A stretch of DNA of 64,000 bases. Source: Skermania sp. ID1734 (lineage in GTDB: Bacteria; Actinomycetota; Actinomycetes; Mycobacteriales; Mycobacteriaceae). The stretch lies in assembly GCF_007489285.1 (NCBI RefSeq), contig NZ_VLIY01000004.1:124001-188000 (forward strand), given 5' to 3'. The notes beneath the pieces were generated by a model. It worked only from the letters and a program-made list of their open reading frames with translations. It made no database searches and was not told the origin of the DNA. The position numbers and the translations under genes are program-made. Below, in pieces: positions 40,364-51,178 of the stretch (position 1 is the stretch's first letter; each line of letters starts with the position of its first letter).

Positions 40364-42250
40364 CGGAGGAAAAGTCCCGAACAGCCGGGCCCAGTTTTCT
40401 CGACTGGTCAGGCTGGGCACCGCCTCCCGGTAGCGCTGTTGCACCACCGGCGCCTCCTTGCGCAGCCGCCGCAACACCCGGACGGTGCGCAGCAACAGCG
40501 CCCGCGCTTTCGCCTTGTCGCGCTGCCGGATTCGTACCCCGGACTGCGACGCGTCGGTGACCACCGCATGGTCGAACAACGCGATGTGCCACCAGTGCGC
40601 ATCCTCGCGGGTGATGCCGACCGGGCCGCGCTCGACGCGGCCGAACCACTGCCCGATCGCACGCTTCACCAGCACCGGAGTCGGCCGGCTCGGCTCGCCA
40701 CCCGCCCGGCGGGTTCGCAAGTCCGCGGCACGAACGGGCGCGGCGGTCGCGTCGTGTTTGACAGTCTCCGGATGCTCGGCCCGCGCGGCCCTGACCCGGG
40801 CCATCGACTCGATCCCACCGTCGCGCAACACATCTGGTCCGGCCAGGAAGTCCTCGATGCCGGCCAGGGTCGTCTCGACAAGCCCGTACTGCATCGCCAC
40901 GAGGTGCTGGGATAACTCTTCGAAGAACTGGCGCGCAAGGAATTTCGTGTCGAGGTCACTGTGCAGTGCGCCGACGATCAACGAGTTTCGGGTGCTGTAG
41001 TACCGCGCCCAGTCGTCGAACTCTTTCCAGTAGAAGTCGGCGTGCCACACGGCCGCGTTGGGCAGCGTCACGGTCACGAAGCCGGCCTCGCGGGCGCGAA
41101 TCCCGTACTCGACGTCGTCCCACTGGAAGAAGATTGGCAGCGGCAGGCCGATCTCGGCGACCACCTCGGCCGGGATCAGACACGTCCACCAGGCGTTGTA
41201 GCCCGCGTCGACCCGCCGCTCCTGGTTGCGCTTGAGCATGCTCGTATTGCGCAGCGCCTTGGGCACCTTCTGGCCGTGCCGCAGCTTGTGCAGGTTGACA
41301 TCTTCGGCGCCGACGTTGAGATAGTCAGGGTTCAACAGAAACAGCATCTGCGCGCCGACCAGCGTCGGCGACACCGTCAGGTTGGCGAAAGCATTGAGCC
41401 GCAAGACAGTTTCCGGCTCACAGAGAATGTCGTCGTCCATCAAGATGACGTCAGCATGCTCGTTGGCGGCCGATACCTCGTACAACCCACGGGTGAAGCC
41501 GCCTGCCCCACCGAGATTCGGCTGGCGGAGGTAACGCAACTTTTCGCCGAGCCGTTCGGACGCCTCGGTGAACAGGGCCCGATCCTGCACCAGATCGGTG
41601 CCCTGGTCAACGACATACACGGCGTCGATGGCCGTCAACACCGTGTCATCAGAGGCAAGCGCCGCAACGGTTTTCGCGCAGTCGTCGGCGCGGTTGAAGG
41701 TGCAGATCGCGATCGCGACCGGGCGCACGTGGTCGGGGGCGTCGACGGTCCACTCCAGCGATTCGACGCCAAGCGGGCCGCCCAGCGCATCGAACTCGAC
41801 CCACAGCGCGCCACCGTCGATGAACTTGTCCAAGGCGGCCGTCAGTTCGACGGTTCCCGATTCGGTGAGGTCCACAGCGTCGACCACGCGCCGGTGCCCG
41901 GCGATGTCGGACGCAACCAGCCACACCCGCGCGCGGTCACCCACGTGGAGTTGCGCGGTCATGCGCACCTCGCGAACCGTCGTCCAGCGCTGCCAGTAAC
42001 TTGCCGCAAACCGGCCGAAGTAGGTGTTGGTGTGCGCCTTCACGCCCTTGGCCAGGCGCATGCTCAACCGGGTTCGGGTCGCGTCCCCGTCGACGACGGC
42101 ATAGAGGTCTTCGCTGATCGTCGGGGTCGGCGCGGTGAACACGCCGCGCTGCACCACCAAGCGGTCCGGCGCGGAGTGGTCGTGCAGCAGGGCGCTTGGT
42201 GCGGCTGCCGTGACGGCACCCGCCTCGGCGGAAGACGCCGGTAGATCCAT
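40352..42250 (-). CDS. glfT2: Galactofuranosyltransferase GlfT2
   Basis: A 632-residue processive GT2 enzyme (Rv3808c-like) that polymerises the galactan with alternating beta-1,5 and beta-1,6 bonds. An N-terminal beta domain (about 30-160) precedes the GT-A core: AIAICTFNRADDC, RQPNLGGAGGFTRGL, ILMDDDI (metal site), and FQWDDVEYGIRAREAGF with the catalytic acid region and WHADFYW. In M. tuberculosis glf lies just upstream in the same operon; here the upstream region is a repeat array and then a divergent gene. The stop codon is inside the 48-bp palindrome. Confidence 0.95.
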   Translation of the reverse strand: MDLPASSAEAGAVTAAAPSALLHDHSAPDRLVVQRGVFTAPTPTISEDLYAVVDGDATRTRLSMRLAKGVKAHTNTYFGRFAASYWQRWTTVREVRMTAQLHVGDRARVWLVASDIAGHRRVVDAVDLTESGTVELTAALDKFIDGGALWVEFDALGGPLGVESLEWTVDAPDHVRPVAIAICTFNRADDCAKTVAALASDDTVLTAIDAVYVVDQGTDLVQDRALFTEASERLGEKLRYLRQPNLGGAGGFTRGLYEVSAANEHADVILMDDDILCEPETVLRLNAFANLTVSPTLVGAQMLFLLNPDYLNVGAEDVNLHKLRHGQKVPKALRNTSMLKRNQERRVDAGYNAWWTCLIPAEVVAEIGLPLPIFFQWDDVEYGIRAREAGFVTVTLPNAAVWHADFYWKEFDDWARYYSTRNSLIVGALHSDLDTKFLARQFFEELSQHLVAMQYGLVETTLAGIEDFLAGPDVLRDGGIESMARVRAARAEHPETVKHDATAAPVRAADLRTRRAGGEPSRPTPVLVKRAIGQWFGRVERGPVGITREDAHWWHIALFDHAVVTDASQSGVRIRQRDKAKARALLLRTVRVLRRLRKEAPVVQQRYREAVPSLTSRENWARLFGTFPPPRA

Positions 42251-42330
42251 GTGATTCCTCGAAACTTGCTCCGCGCTCGTCGCTGGTCGCGCCCGACGAT
42301 ACCCACCGTCTCCTACACGTGGCTACCAGG

Positions 42331-42638
42331 AGGTGGCGGCCGAGTGAGCATCGCAGCGCGGAACGCGCGAGGAGCGGAACGAGGCCAGAACCGACCAGAC
42401 AGCCCGCAGGTGGCGGCCGAGTGAGCATCGCAGCGCGGAACGCGCGAGGAGCGGAACGAGGCCAGAACCGACCAGACAGCCCGCAGGTGGCGGCCGAGTG
42501 AGCATCGCAGCGCGGAACGCGCGAGGAGCGGAACGAGGCCAGAACCGACCAGACAGCACGCAGGTGGCGGCCGAGTGAGCATCGCAGCGCGCAACGCGCG
42601 AGGAGCGGAACGAGGCCAGAACCGACCGGACAGCCCGA
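42331..42638. repeat. Four tandem 77-bp MIRU-like repeats
   Basis: Units start at 42331, 42408, 42485 and 42562; the first three are almost identical and the last has a few changes. Each begins AGGTGGCGGCCGAGTGAGCA and contains a short GTG...TGA frame. The central 44 bases match the 76-bp repeat at 6926-7077 at 37 positions. The array fills most of the 444-bp gap between glfT2 and the divergent GT-C-like gene; the rest of that gap (42251-42330, 42639-42694) must hold both promoters, and no clear motif is seen there. Confidence 0.9.
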
Positions 42639-42694
42639 GCCTACGGCTGCACACTATGGTCAACTGACTGCTATCCCAGGTTTTTGGAGTATCC

Positions 42695-44947
42695 GTGCCC
42701 CAGACGCGTACCACGCCGCCGCGTTTCGAACGCGTGCTGTGGTGGCTGGCGATGGTCGCGGTGATCGTCGTCGGCTTCGTCGTCATCGGACTGCACGAGC
42801 ACCGCTACTTCTACCAGGACGACACCGAATCCGGCGCGATCGGCAACTGGCTGCAGTTGGGCCGGATCATCCGCGCCGGCCACTTTCCGTCGCTGGTGCT
42901 CGACGCCTGGATGTCCGGCAACTACCCCGTCGAGGGCCAGGGCGGGCTGTGGAACCCGGTCCAGATGCTCATCAACGTCGTCGCGCCGAGCATCGACAAC
43001 CTCGCCCTGTTGGCCGCCGGGGTGAAGCTGATCTTTTCGATCATCCTGGGCTGGGGAATTTTTCGGGTCGCGCGCGAATATGGTGCCCGTCCCGGTTGGG
43101 CCGCAGTCGCCGGTGCCAGCGCGCCCTTCGCCGGATTCACGCTGTTTTTCGAGCAGCCGTCCTGGGTTACCTCGCTCATCGGGGCGGCGTGGGTGCTGCA
43201 GGCCTGGGCCAGTGGAATTCGCTACGCGCGCGGGAAGAGCGGGCCGATCCCGGTGTTCGTCTTCCTGTACCTGGCCATCACGGTCGGTTACGTGCACGCG
43301 GCGCTGATGTCCGGGCTGGTGATCGCCTGCCTGATCGCCGGCGAATGGCTGGTGGCACGATCCTGGCGACCGGCTGCCCGGGTGGCCGCAGCCGGTATCG
43401 CAGCTGCAGCGGCGGGCGCGATCACCTACCTGCCGGGTGTGCTGAGTTCCGGGGTGACCTGGCGCGACGGCGCGCAAGGTGTGGTCAACAACAACTTCCT
43501 GGTGGCGCCGTGGTCTGAGACGCTGACCGCGTCGATCCCCACTTCGGTATCGAGCATCCAGTCGTGGTCGGGCGAAACGACCTACGCGCCCGTCACCTAC
43601 ATCAGCTGGTTCGTCGTTCCCGCGCTGGCCTTCGTGGCCTGGCGATCGGTCGGCCCGGCGCTGCGCGAACTCGCGGCGCCCGCGGCCTTTCTGGTGGCCA
43701 TCCTGCTGTTCACCGCCGGTCCCAGCGACATCGGTCAGATCCGCTGGCCGGCCCGGCTGCTTCCGTATGCGGCGATCACGGTGCTGATCCTGGTGACGGT
43801 CCTGCTGAGCCGGTTCGGCACCTTGCGGCCGCTGCGGCCGCGGCTGGTCGCTGCCGGGTTGATCGTCCTCGTGCTGTTGTTGCGCGCGGGATCGTCGGGT
43901 CCGCAGTACTTCGGCAGGCACGCGCTGTCCGCGCTGTTCATCATCGTGGTCGGCGGGCTGGCGCTGTATCTCGCGCGCCGGTACGGGCCCAGATCCGCGG
44001 CTGCACTGCTACTTGTTCCGATCGTTCCGATTGCGCTCTACCAGGTCTCGTCCTATCCGCACGTGCTCACCCAGTGGTTCTTCCCGACCACCCAGTCGGC
44101 GGCCAAGGCGGAGTTCCCCGACTTTCCCGGCGCCAACCTCCAGTTGGGCAACCGTGGGCTGATCAAAATGGCCCCCGGTCCGCACTCGCCCTGGCACGCG
44201 CAGGTCTACGGCAACTACGCCAAGGATCTCGACCTGAGCTACGTGAACAACTACACCCCGGTCGGCCACATCGACTTCTCGCAGTTGCTGTGCATGACCT
44301 ACGACGGCTCTACCTGCAAGGACGCATTCCACAAGGTGTTTGCGGTGGACCCGTGGACGCAACGCACTTTCGTGGATCTGATGATGATCGACCGGGTGAT
44401 TCTGCAGCGCAAGCAGTATCCGCACGTCGACCAGCAACCACCGCCGCCCGGATGGAAATGGGTGCCGGTTGCCGGCGAGGCCGGTCGTCAGATCGCTGTC
44501 CTTGAACGCGTCGACGGCCCGGTGTCGACGCGCGGCAACCGCATCAGCGCCACAGTGAACGCGTCGGCGACGCCGGAGGAGTCCACCACAAACACCGCAC
44601 GCGCGCGCGTCAGCTCCGATCACGGCGGGAGTGTGGTGTTCGCCCGGCTGGCGTGGCCGGGGTACCGCGCGACACTCAACGGTCAACCGCTGCAAACCAA
44701 AGGTCTGGGCGGGGTGTTTCTCTACGTCGACCTGCCGCCCGGCACGCACGACGCTGAGCTGGTGATTTCCTTCCGCCCGCCGGGGGAACGCCTCGGATTT
44801 GCCGGGATGGCGTTCGGTGTCGTCGTGTTGTTAGTGCTTGTCGGAATCGACCTGCGCAGCCGCCGGAAACGTCGTCCGCGAGCGCATCCGACTACCCACC
44901 CCACCGACACCAGCGACCCGATCGAGGCCATGCAGCCGATACAGTAA
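42695..44947 (+). CDS. Polytopic GT-C-like membrane protein (YfhO-type)
   Basis: A 750-residue protein with about twelve hydrophobic helices followed by an extracytoplasmic domain (about 460-705) and a last helix (about 712-728). YFYQDDTESGA near residues 39-47 puts two acidic residues in the first outer loop, as in GT-C glycosyltransferases that use polyprenyl-phosphate sugars. It is the head of a five-gene cluster with GtrB-, epimerase-, GtrA- and GT2-type proteins, so it probably transfers the sugar flipped by GtrA onto an envelope glycan. It starts with GTG. Confidence 0.8.
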   Translation: MPQTRTTPPRFERVLWWLAMVAVIVVGFVVIGLHEHRYFYQDDTESGAIGNWLQLGRIIRAGHFPSLVLDAWMSGNYPVEGQGGLWNPVQMLINVVAPSIDNLALLAAGVKLIFSIILGWGIFRVAREYGARPGWAAVAGASAPFAGFTLFFEQPSWVTSLIGAAWVLQAWASGIRYARGKSGPIPVFVFLYLAITVGYVHAALMSGLVIACLIAGEWLVARSWRPAARVAAAGIAAAAAGAITYLPGVLSSGVTWRDGAQGVVNNNFLVAPWSETLTASIPTSVSSIQSWSGETTYAPVTYISWFVVPALAFVAWRSVGPALRELAAPAAFLVAILLFTAGPSDIGQIRWPARLLPYAAITVLILVTVLLSRFGTLRPLRPRLVAAGLIVLVLLLRAGSSGPQYFGRHALSALFIIVVGGLALYLARRYGPRSAAALLLVPIVPIALYQVSSYPHVLTQWFFPTTQSAAKAEFPDFPGANLQLGNRGLIKMAPGPHSPWHAQVYGNYAKDLDLSYVNNYTPVGHIDFSQLLCMTYDGSTCKDAFHKVFAVDPWTQRTFVDLMMIDRVILQRKQYPHVDQQPPPPGWKWVPVAGEAGRQIAVLERVDGPVSTRGNRISATVNASATPEESTTNTARARVSSDHGGSVVFARLAWPGYRATLNGQPLQTKGLGGVFLYVDLPPGTHDAELVISFRPPGERLGFAGMAFGVVVLLVLVGIDLRSRRKRRPRAHPTTHPTDTSDPIEAMQPIQ

Positions 44948-44952
44948 GCCGT

Positions 44953-45981
44953 GTGACGCCGAACCGTATCGACCCGGATATTCCGGCGCACCGCATCTCC
45001 GTTGTCGTTCCGGTCTATCAAGGCGAGCTCACACTGCCGAAGCTGGTCGCCGAATTGGCCGAATGGACCCACGAGCACAGCACGCCGGTCGGACGCCCGA
45101 TGATCGTCGAAGAGGTCCTGCTGGTCTTCGACCACGGCCCGGATCGATCGGCCGAGGTCATCCGCTCGCTGGCCGAGGAGTACTCATTCGTGCGCCCGGT
45201 CTGGCTGAGCCGCAATTTCGGGCAGCACCCGGCGACGCTGGCGGGGATGGCCTCCACGGGTGGTGAGTGGATCGTCACGATGGACGAGGACGGCCAGCAT
45301 GATCCCGCCACGATAGGCGCGCTGCTCGATACCGCACTCGACGAGCAGGCCGCCGTGGTTTATGCCGAGCCCGCCAACCCCGCACCACACGGTCTTGCGC
45401 GCAACGCGGCGTCGAAATCGGCGAAATGGCTGCTCGCGGGCCTCATGTCGGTTCCGGAGATTCGGCGCTACCAGAGCTACCGACTGATCCTCGGCGAGAT
45501 CGGCCGGTCGGTGGCGGCGTACGCCGGTTCCGAGGCTTACCTCGACGTGGCCATCGGCTGGATCGCCGGCCGAGTCGCGACCACGCCGGTTCTGCTTCGC
45601 GAAGAGGGTGATCGGCGTTCCGGCTACCGGCTGCGAACCCTGCTCTCGCACTGGTGGCGGCTGACGCTGTCGAGCGGCACCAAGGGTTTGCGCCTGGTCA
45701 GCATGATCGGCGTGCTTTTCGCGGGTTGCGGTCTGCTGTTGGCCGCATACGTTTTGCTGTCTTACGCGTTTTTCCAGAGCACCGCCGACGTACGCGGCTG
45801 GGCGTCGACCATGATCGTGCTGCTGTTCGGGTTCGGCGCGACGCTGTTCTCACTCGGCGTGATCGCCGAATACATCGGCGTCAACGTGAAGACGGCCATG
45901 GGCAAGCCGCCCTACCTCATCGTGACCGACGCCGCCGACGGTCCGCTGGGGCGAACGCAGGTTCGCGGTAGCCGGTCTTGA
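44953..45981 (+). CDS. GtrB-type polyprenyl-phosphate glycosyltransferase
   Basis: A 342-residue GT2 enzyme. ISVVVPVYQGELTLPKLVAE opens the GT-A fold, WIVTMDEDGQHDPATI holds the metal site, and two C-terminal helices (SMIGVLFAGCGLLLAAYVLL, ASTMIVLLFGFGATLFSLGV) anchor it as in GtrB/dolichol-phosphate mannose synthases. It should load a sugar on decaprenyl phosphate on the inner face. Starts with GTG 5 bp after the GT-C gene and overlaps the epimerase gene. Confidence 0.88.
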   Translation: MTPNRIDPDIPAHRISVVVPVYQGELTLPKLVAELAEWTHEHSTPVGRPMIVEEVLLVFDHGPDRSAEVIRSLAEEYSFVRPVWLSRNFGQHPATLAGMASTGGEWIVTMDEDGQHDPATIGALLDTALDEQAAVVYAEPANPAPHGLARNAASKSAKWLLAGLMSVPEIRRYQSYRLILGEIGRSVAAYAGSEAYLDVAIGWIAGRVATTPVLLREEGDRRSGYRLRTLLSHWWRLTLSSGTKGLRLVSMIGVLFAGCGLLLAAYVLLSYAFFQSTADVRGWASTMIVLLFGFGATLFSLGVIAEYIGVNVKTAMGKPPYLIVTDAADGPLGRTQVRGSRS

Positions 45982-46919
45982 CCGCCGCAACCGTCAAGAA
46001 CACCGCGCCGGCCTGGGTAATCGGCAGCGGCGGACTGCTCGGCGGTGCCGTCACTACCGAACTGCGCCGCCGCGGCAGCAATGTCACCACGTCATCGATC
46101 GACTGGACGAACGAGCACCGGGCCGCCGAGCAACTCGCCACCCACGCACGGTCCGTGGTAAATGCCGGAGACCGTTGGCGGGTGTTCTGGTGCGCGGGCG
46201 CCGGCGTGAACGGCACCAGCACACAACAATTCGCCCAGGAACAGCGCGTACTGCAGTCGCTCCTCGACGTCCTGACCGAGGCGCCCAACGCCGCCAACGG
46301 CAGCTTTTTCTTCGCGTCGTCGGCGGGCGGCGTGTACGCGGGCACACCGGATGCGCCGCACACCGAAGCGTCGACGCCGATGCCGCTGGGCGACTACGGC
46401 CGCGCCAAGATCGATAGCGAGGCCGCGGTCCGCAGGTTCAGTGAGAGAACCGGCTGCGCCACCGTGCTAGGCCGCATCGCGAACCTTTACGGTCCCGGTC
46501 AGAATCTGACCAAGCCGCAAGGACTGGTATCGCATCTGTGCCGCGGCTATCTCCTCGCCCGGCCGGTGCCGATCTATGTCCCGATGGACACGCTGCGTGA
46601 CCTTCTATTCGTCACCGATGCCGCCGAAATGGTGGTTGACGCGGTCGATGTCGCGCTGGATCGGCCGGGCGACTGCGTCACGAAGATCTTCGCCACCGGG
46701 CACAGCGTGTCCATCGGCGCGATTCTCGGCGCGTGCCGCATGGTTTTTCGGCAGCCGCCGCGGGTGATCATGGCCGCTTCGCCGCTGGCCGCGCTGCAGG
46801 GCAGGGATCTGCGACTGCGCTCGCAGGTGTGGACCGAGCTCGATCGACGCCCGTTCCGGACGCTGCCGGCCGGCATCGCCGCCACACTGCAATCGATCCG
46901 AAGCGCGGTGCTGCGATGA
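45978..46919 (+). CDS. NAD-dependent epimerase/dehydratase
   Basis: A 313-residue extended-SDR protein starting with TTG that overlaps the GtrB stop. APAWVIGSGGLLGGAVTTEL is the nucleotide motif (GxxGxxG variant), FFASSAGGVYAGTPDAP has the catalytic Ser, and the Tyr/Lys pair appears in PLGDYGRAKIDSE (YxxxK as YGRAK). RDLLFVTDAAEMVVDAV is typical for sugar epimerases. It likely prepares the nucleotide sugar used by the cluster. Confidence 0.85.
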   Translation: MTAATVKNTAPAWVIGSGGLLGGAVTTELRRRGSNVTTSSIDWTNEHRAAEQLATHARSVVNAGDRWRVFWCAGAGVNGTSTQQFAQEQRVLQSLLDVLTEAPNAANGSFFFASSAGGVYAGTPDAPHTEASTPMPLGDYGRAKIDSEAAVRRFSERTGCATVLGRIANLYGPGQNLTKPQGLVSHLCRGYLLARPVPIYVPMDTLRDLLFVTDAAEMVVDAVDVALDRPGDCVTKIFATGHSVSIGAILGACRMVFRQPPRVIMAASPLAALQGRDLRLRSQVWTELDRRPFRTLPAGIAATLQSIRSAVLR

Positions 46920-47383
46920 GCCAATCCCCGCCGATGACCGGCCAGCCGGGCCCGTTGATGCGACTGTTCAAGAACCAGGCCGTAGCGTTCCTGCTGGTCG
47001 GCGGCTTCAATACCGCGCTGGGCACGGCCTGGTTCATCGGCTGGCAACTCGCGCTCGGCGACCGGTTCGGCTACCACTTCGCGATCGTCGCGGGCTACCT
47101 GTGCAACGTTTTGTGCGCCTTCGCCATGTATCGCTACCTGGTGTTTCGGGTGCGCGGACACTTGCTGCGCGACCTGTGGCGCTTCATCGCCGTGAACTTC
47201 GGCGCGTTCGTGTTGAACCTGGCGCTGATGACGCTGGCGGTGTCGGTGCTCGGTGTGCCGCCGATCCCCGCGCAGATTGCCATCACCGCAATCTCAGCGA
47301 CGGCCAGCTTCTTCGGCTACCGCGACTTTTCCTTCCGCCGACCGAAAAAGCCAGTTCCTGTCAAGAAAGCCGCCACGCCATGA
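46916..47383 (+). CDS. GtrA-family membrane protein
   Basis: A 155-residue protein with four hydrophobic helices: FLLVGGFNTALGTAWFIGWQ, FAIVAGYLCNVLCAFAMYRY, FIAVNFGAFVLNLALMTLAV and IPAQIAITAISATASFFGYR. GtrA proteins are proposed flippases for polyprenyl-phosphate sugars made by GtrB. The ATG overlaps the epimerase stop (ATGA) and the end overlaps the GT2 gene. Confidence 0.88.
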   Translation: MSQSPPMTGQPGPLMRLFKNQAVAFLLVGGFNTALGTAWFIGWQLALGDRFGYHFAIVAGYLCNVLCAFAMYRYLVFRVRGHLLRDLWRFIAVNFGAFVLNLALMTLAVSVLGVPPIPAQIAITAISATASFFGYRDFSFRRPKKPVPVKKAATP

Positions 47384-48225
47384 GTCCGCGCGTATCCGTC
47401 GTGGTGCCTGCCTACAACAACGGGCACTTCATCGCCGAAACCGTGCAGTCGATCCTCGACCAGTCCTACCGCGACTTCGAGCTGATCATCGCCGACCATT
47501 CTTCTACCGATCACACGCTGGCCGCGATCGAGCCATTCCAGCACGACGGTCGGTTGCGCCTGCTGCACACCGAGGCGGGCGGCGGTGCGAAGCGCAACTG
47601 GGATCGGGTCAGCCAGTCGGCGTCCGGCGAACTGCTCAAACTGGTCTGCGGCGACGACCTGATCCACCCGGACGCGCTGGCCGAACAGGTCGAGGCATTC
47701 GACGCCCACCCCAGCGCGGTCCTGGTCGCCACCCAGCGCCGGTTAGCCGACGCCCGCGGTGGCACCGTGATTTCCGCGCGTGGCCTTGGCGGCCTGTCCG
47801 GCCTGGTGCCGGGTGATCTCGCTGCCCGGCGCGCCGTTACCGCGGGCGCGAACATCTTCGGCGAGCCGGCGTGCGTGATGCTCAAGCGCAAGGAACTCGA
47901 GGCCGTCGGCTGGTGGCAAGACACCCACCCCTACCTGATCGATCAGGCCACTTTCATCGCGGTCGCGCTGCGCGGGGATTTTGTCGCGATCCCCAAGCCG
48001 CTGGCGACATTCCGGATCAGCTCCAACCAGTGGAGCGTGCGCCTGGCCACCGAGCAGGCCAAGCAGGCGGCCGGGTTTCACGCAAAACTGCGTGCCACCC
48101 ACCCAGACCTACTCAGCCGCCGCGACGTCTGGGTGGGCGACGCGAAGGCGCTCGCGACCTCGTTCATGCGGCGGGCGGTGTACGTACTGCTGAATCATCG
48201 GATGAAGCATCCGCGCCAAGACTGA
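47380..48225 (+). CDS. Family 2 glycosyltransferase
   Basis: A 281-residue GT-A enzyme: SPRVSVVVPAYNNGHFIAET, SYRDFELIIADHSSTDHTLA, and LLKLVCGDDLIHPDAL with the metal-binding DD. ALRGDFVAIPKPLATFRISS continues the acceptor half; no membrane helix is seen. It is the last gene of the coupled cluster (ATGA overlap with gtrA) and probably extends the same glycan inside the cell. Confidence 0.87.
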   Translation: MSPRVSVVVPAYNNGHFIAETVQSILDQSYRDFELIIADHSSTDHTLAAIEPFQHDGRLRLLHTEAGGGAKRNWDRVSQSASGELLKLVCGDDLIHPDALAEQVEAFDAHPSAVLVATQRRLADARGGTVISARGLGGLSGLVPGDLAARRAVTAGANIFGEPACVMLKRKELEAVGWWQDTHPYLIDQATFIAVALRGDFVAIPKPLATFRISSNQWSVRLATEQAKQAAGFHAKLRATHPDLLSRRDVWVGDAKALATSFMRRAVYVLLNHRMKHPRQD

Positions 48226-48281
48226 GTGACGTCGATCCTGTCGGTCGCCCCTGCTACACAGAACAGCGAAGGGGGGTCACC

Positions 48282-49882
<1,601 letters not shown>

Positions 49883-49897
49883 TTACCGGGCAAAAAT

Positions 49898-50893
49898 TCA
49901 GGCTATGCGGTCGCTGCGGCGAACGTCGCTGCCGATTCGCTCGGTGATGAACGCCGCCACCTCCCGCAATGCCGCGCGGCTTTCCGGCAGATCCGGATAC
50001 AGAGCCGGAAACGCATGGACCTGTCCGCGCCAAATCTCCAGGGTGCAGGCCACATCTGCGCGGGCGAGCCGGCGCGCCATCAATTCGGCGTCGGCGAGCA
50101 GCACTTCGGTTTCACCAGCCATCAACAGCGTGGGCGGCAGGCCGGAGAGGTCGCGGTTTACCGGCGACTGCATCGGGTCGACTCGGCGCCGGTGGCCGGA
50201 CGCCAATCGGCACACGGCTGCCACTGCCCGGACGGTCGTGAATGGGTCGCGGTGGGCATTGCGGAAGTAGCGTCTGTCACTGCAGTCGAGATTCAGCAGC
50301 GGTGACAAGCCAATCAGCCCGGCCGGCAGCGGAAGCCCGGCCTCGCGTGCGGCAAGAGCCGTGGAGAACGTCAAGAATCCGCCCGCAGAGTCCCCGGCAA
50401 AGACGACGTTTTCACCGCGCGCGCCCTGGTCGAGCAACCACCGGTAGGCAGCCAGACAGTCGGCGGTCGATCCCTCGATCCTGGTGCGCGGTAGCTGGCG
50501 GTAATCGACGCTCACAACCGGCATGCGGGTTCGCTTCGCGATGCTCGCGACAACTCGGCGGTGAGTGTTGAGACCGCAGCACAAGAACGCCCCACCGTGG
50601 AAATAGAGCACCACGCCGTCGCGCATGTCGCGGTGTTCGCCTTCGGGACGCACGATCTCGAGCGGAAATCCGTCCAACTGGACCCGCTCACGGAAAATGT
50701 TGCACGGTTCGCGCAGGACTCCGGCAATGCGATCGAGCAATACCGCGACCCGGATACTTTGCATGGTGATCGGGGCACTGGCGATGAACGGACGGACCAA
50801 TCGCCGGGTGGCGGCGTAGGCAACGCGAGACTGTCGGCTGACCCCACGGTCATCAGGGCCGTTGCGGTACCGAATGATCGGAGACACAGACAT
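49898..50893 (-). CDS. HSL-family alpha/beta hydrolase (LipN-like esterase)
   Basis: A 331-residue esterase. VLYFHGGAFLCCGLNTHR is the oxyanion HGGG-like motif, VFAGDSAGGFLTFSTAL the nucleophile GDSAGG, and the acid and base lie in MAGETEVLLADAEL and GQVHAFPAL. Hormone-sensitive-lipase-type enzymes hydrolyse short-chain esters. ATG 50893 has GAGGAG upstream. It lies between rmlB and rmlA without obvious functional link. Confidence 0.9.
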   Translation of the reverse strand: MSVSPIIRYRNGPDDRGVSRQSRVAYAATRRLVRPFIASAPITMQSIRVAVLLDRIAGVLREPCNIFRERVQLDGFPLEIVRPEGEHRDMRDGVVLYFHGGAFLCCGLNTHRRVVASIAKRTRMPVVSVDYRQLPRTRIEGSTADCLAAYRWLLDQGARGENVVFAGDSAGGFLTFSTALAAREAGLPLPAGLIGLSPLLNLDCSDRRYFRNAHRDPFTTVRAVAAVCRLASGHRRRVDPMQSPVNRDLSGLPPTLLMAGETEVLLADAELMARRLARADVACTLEIWRGQVHAFPALYPDLPESRAALREVAAFITERIGSDVRRSDRIA

Positions 50894-51178
50894 TTGCCGC
50901 TCCTCGCTGCCGATCCGGTTGCTACCCGGGCCGCCGCTGCCGACGTTTCAACCCGCCCGCGATCACAACCACGATCGCTACGAAGAGCTTTGAACCGTCG
51001 GCGTTGACGGACTTGCACACTCTATTACCCCGTACAACGAATCCGGAGGCTTTTCGCTTCCAAGTTGCTTGGGCTGCAGCAAAATCGAAATCATTCGTTA
51101 TGGAATCGAACACAAAACGGAATCGCTGCTGCGGTGTGGGCTCCATCCGCCTCCGCCACGGATGACATGATCGGCGAT

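Noticed and set aside
40961-42244. 427-codon frame antisense to glfT2
   Set aside because: Shadow of an unambiguous GlfT2 gene; no motif.
42331-42638. CRISPR array
   Set aside because: The 77-bp units are directly contiguous with no variable spacers and are homologous to the 76-bp repeats at 6926; no cas gene nearby.
47101-47379. N-terminal extension of the GT2 gene
   Set aside because: The in-frame upstream stretch is a shadow of gtrA; ATG 47380 with ATGA overlap and VSVVVPAYNNG immediately after is the natural start.
50922-51146. 74-codon minus-strand frame between the esterase and rmlA
   Set aside because: No ribosome site and unconvincing sequence; the region is better explained as divergent promoter space.
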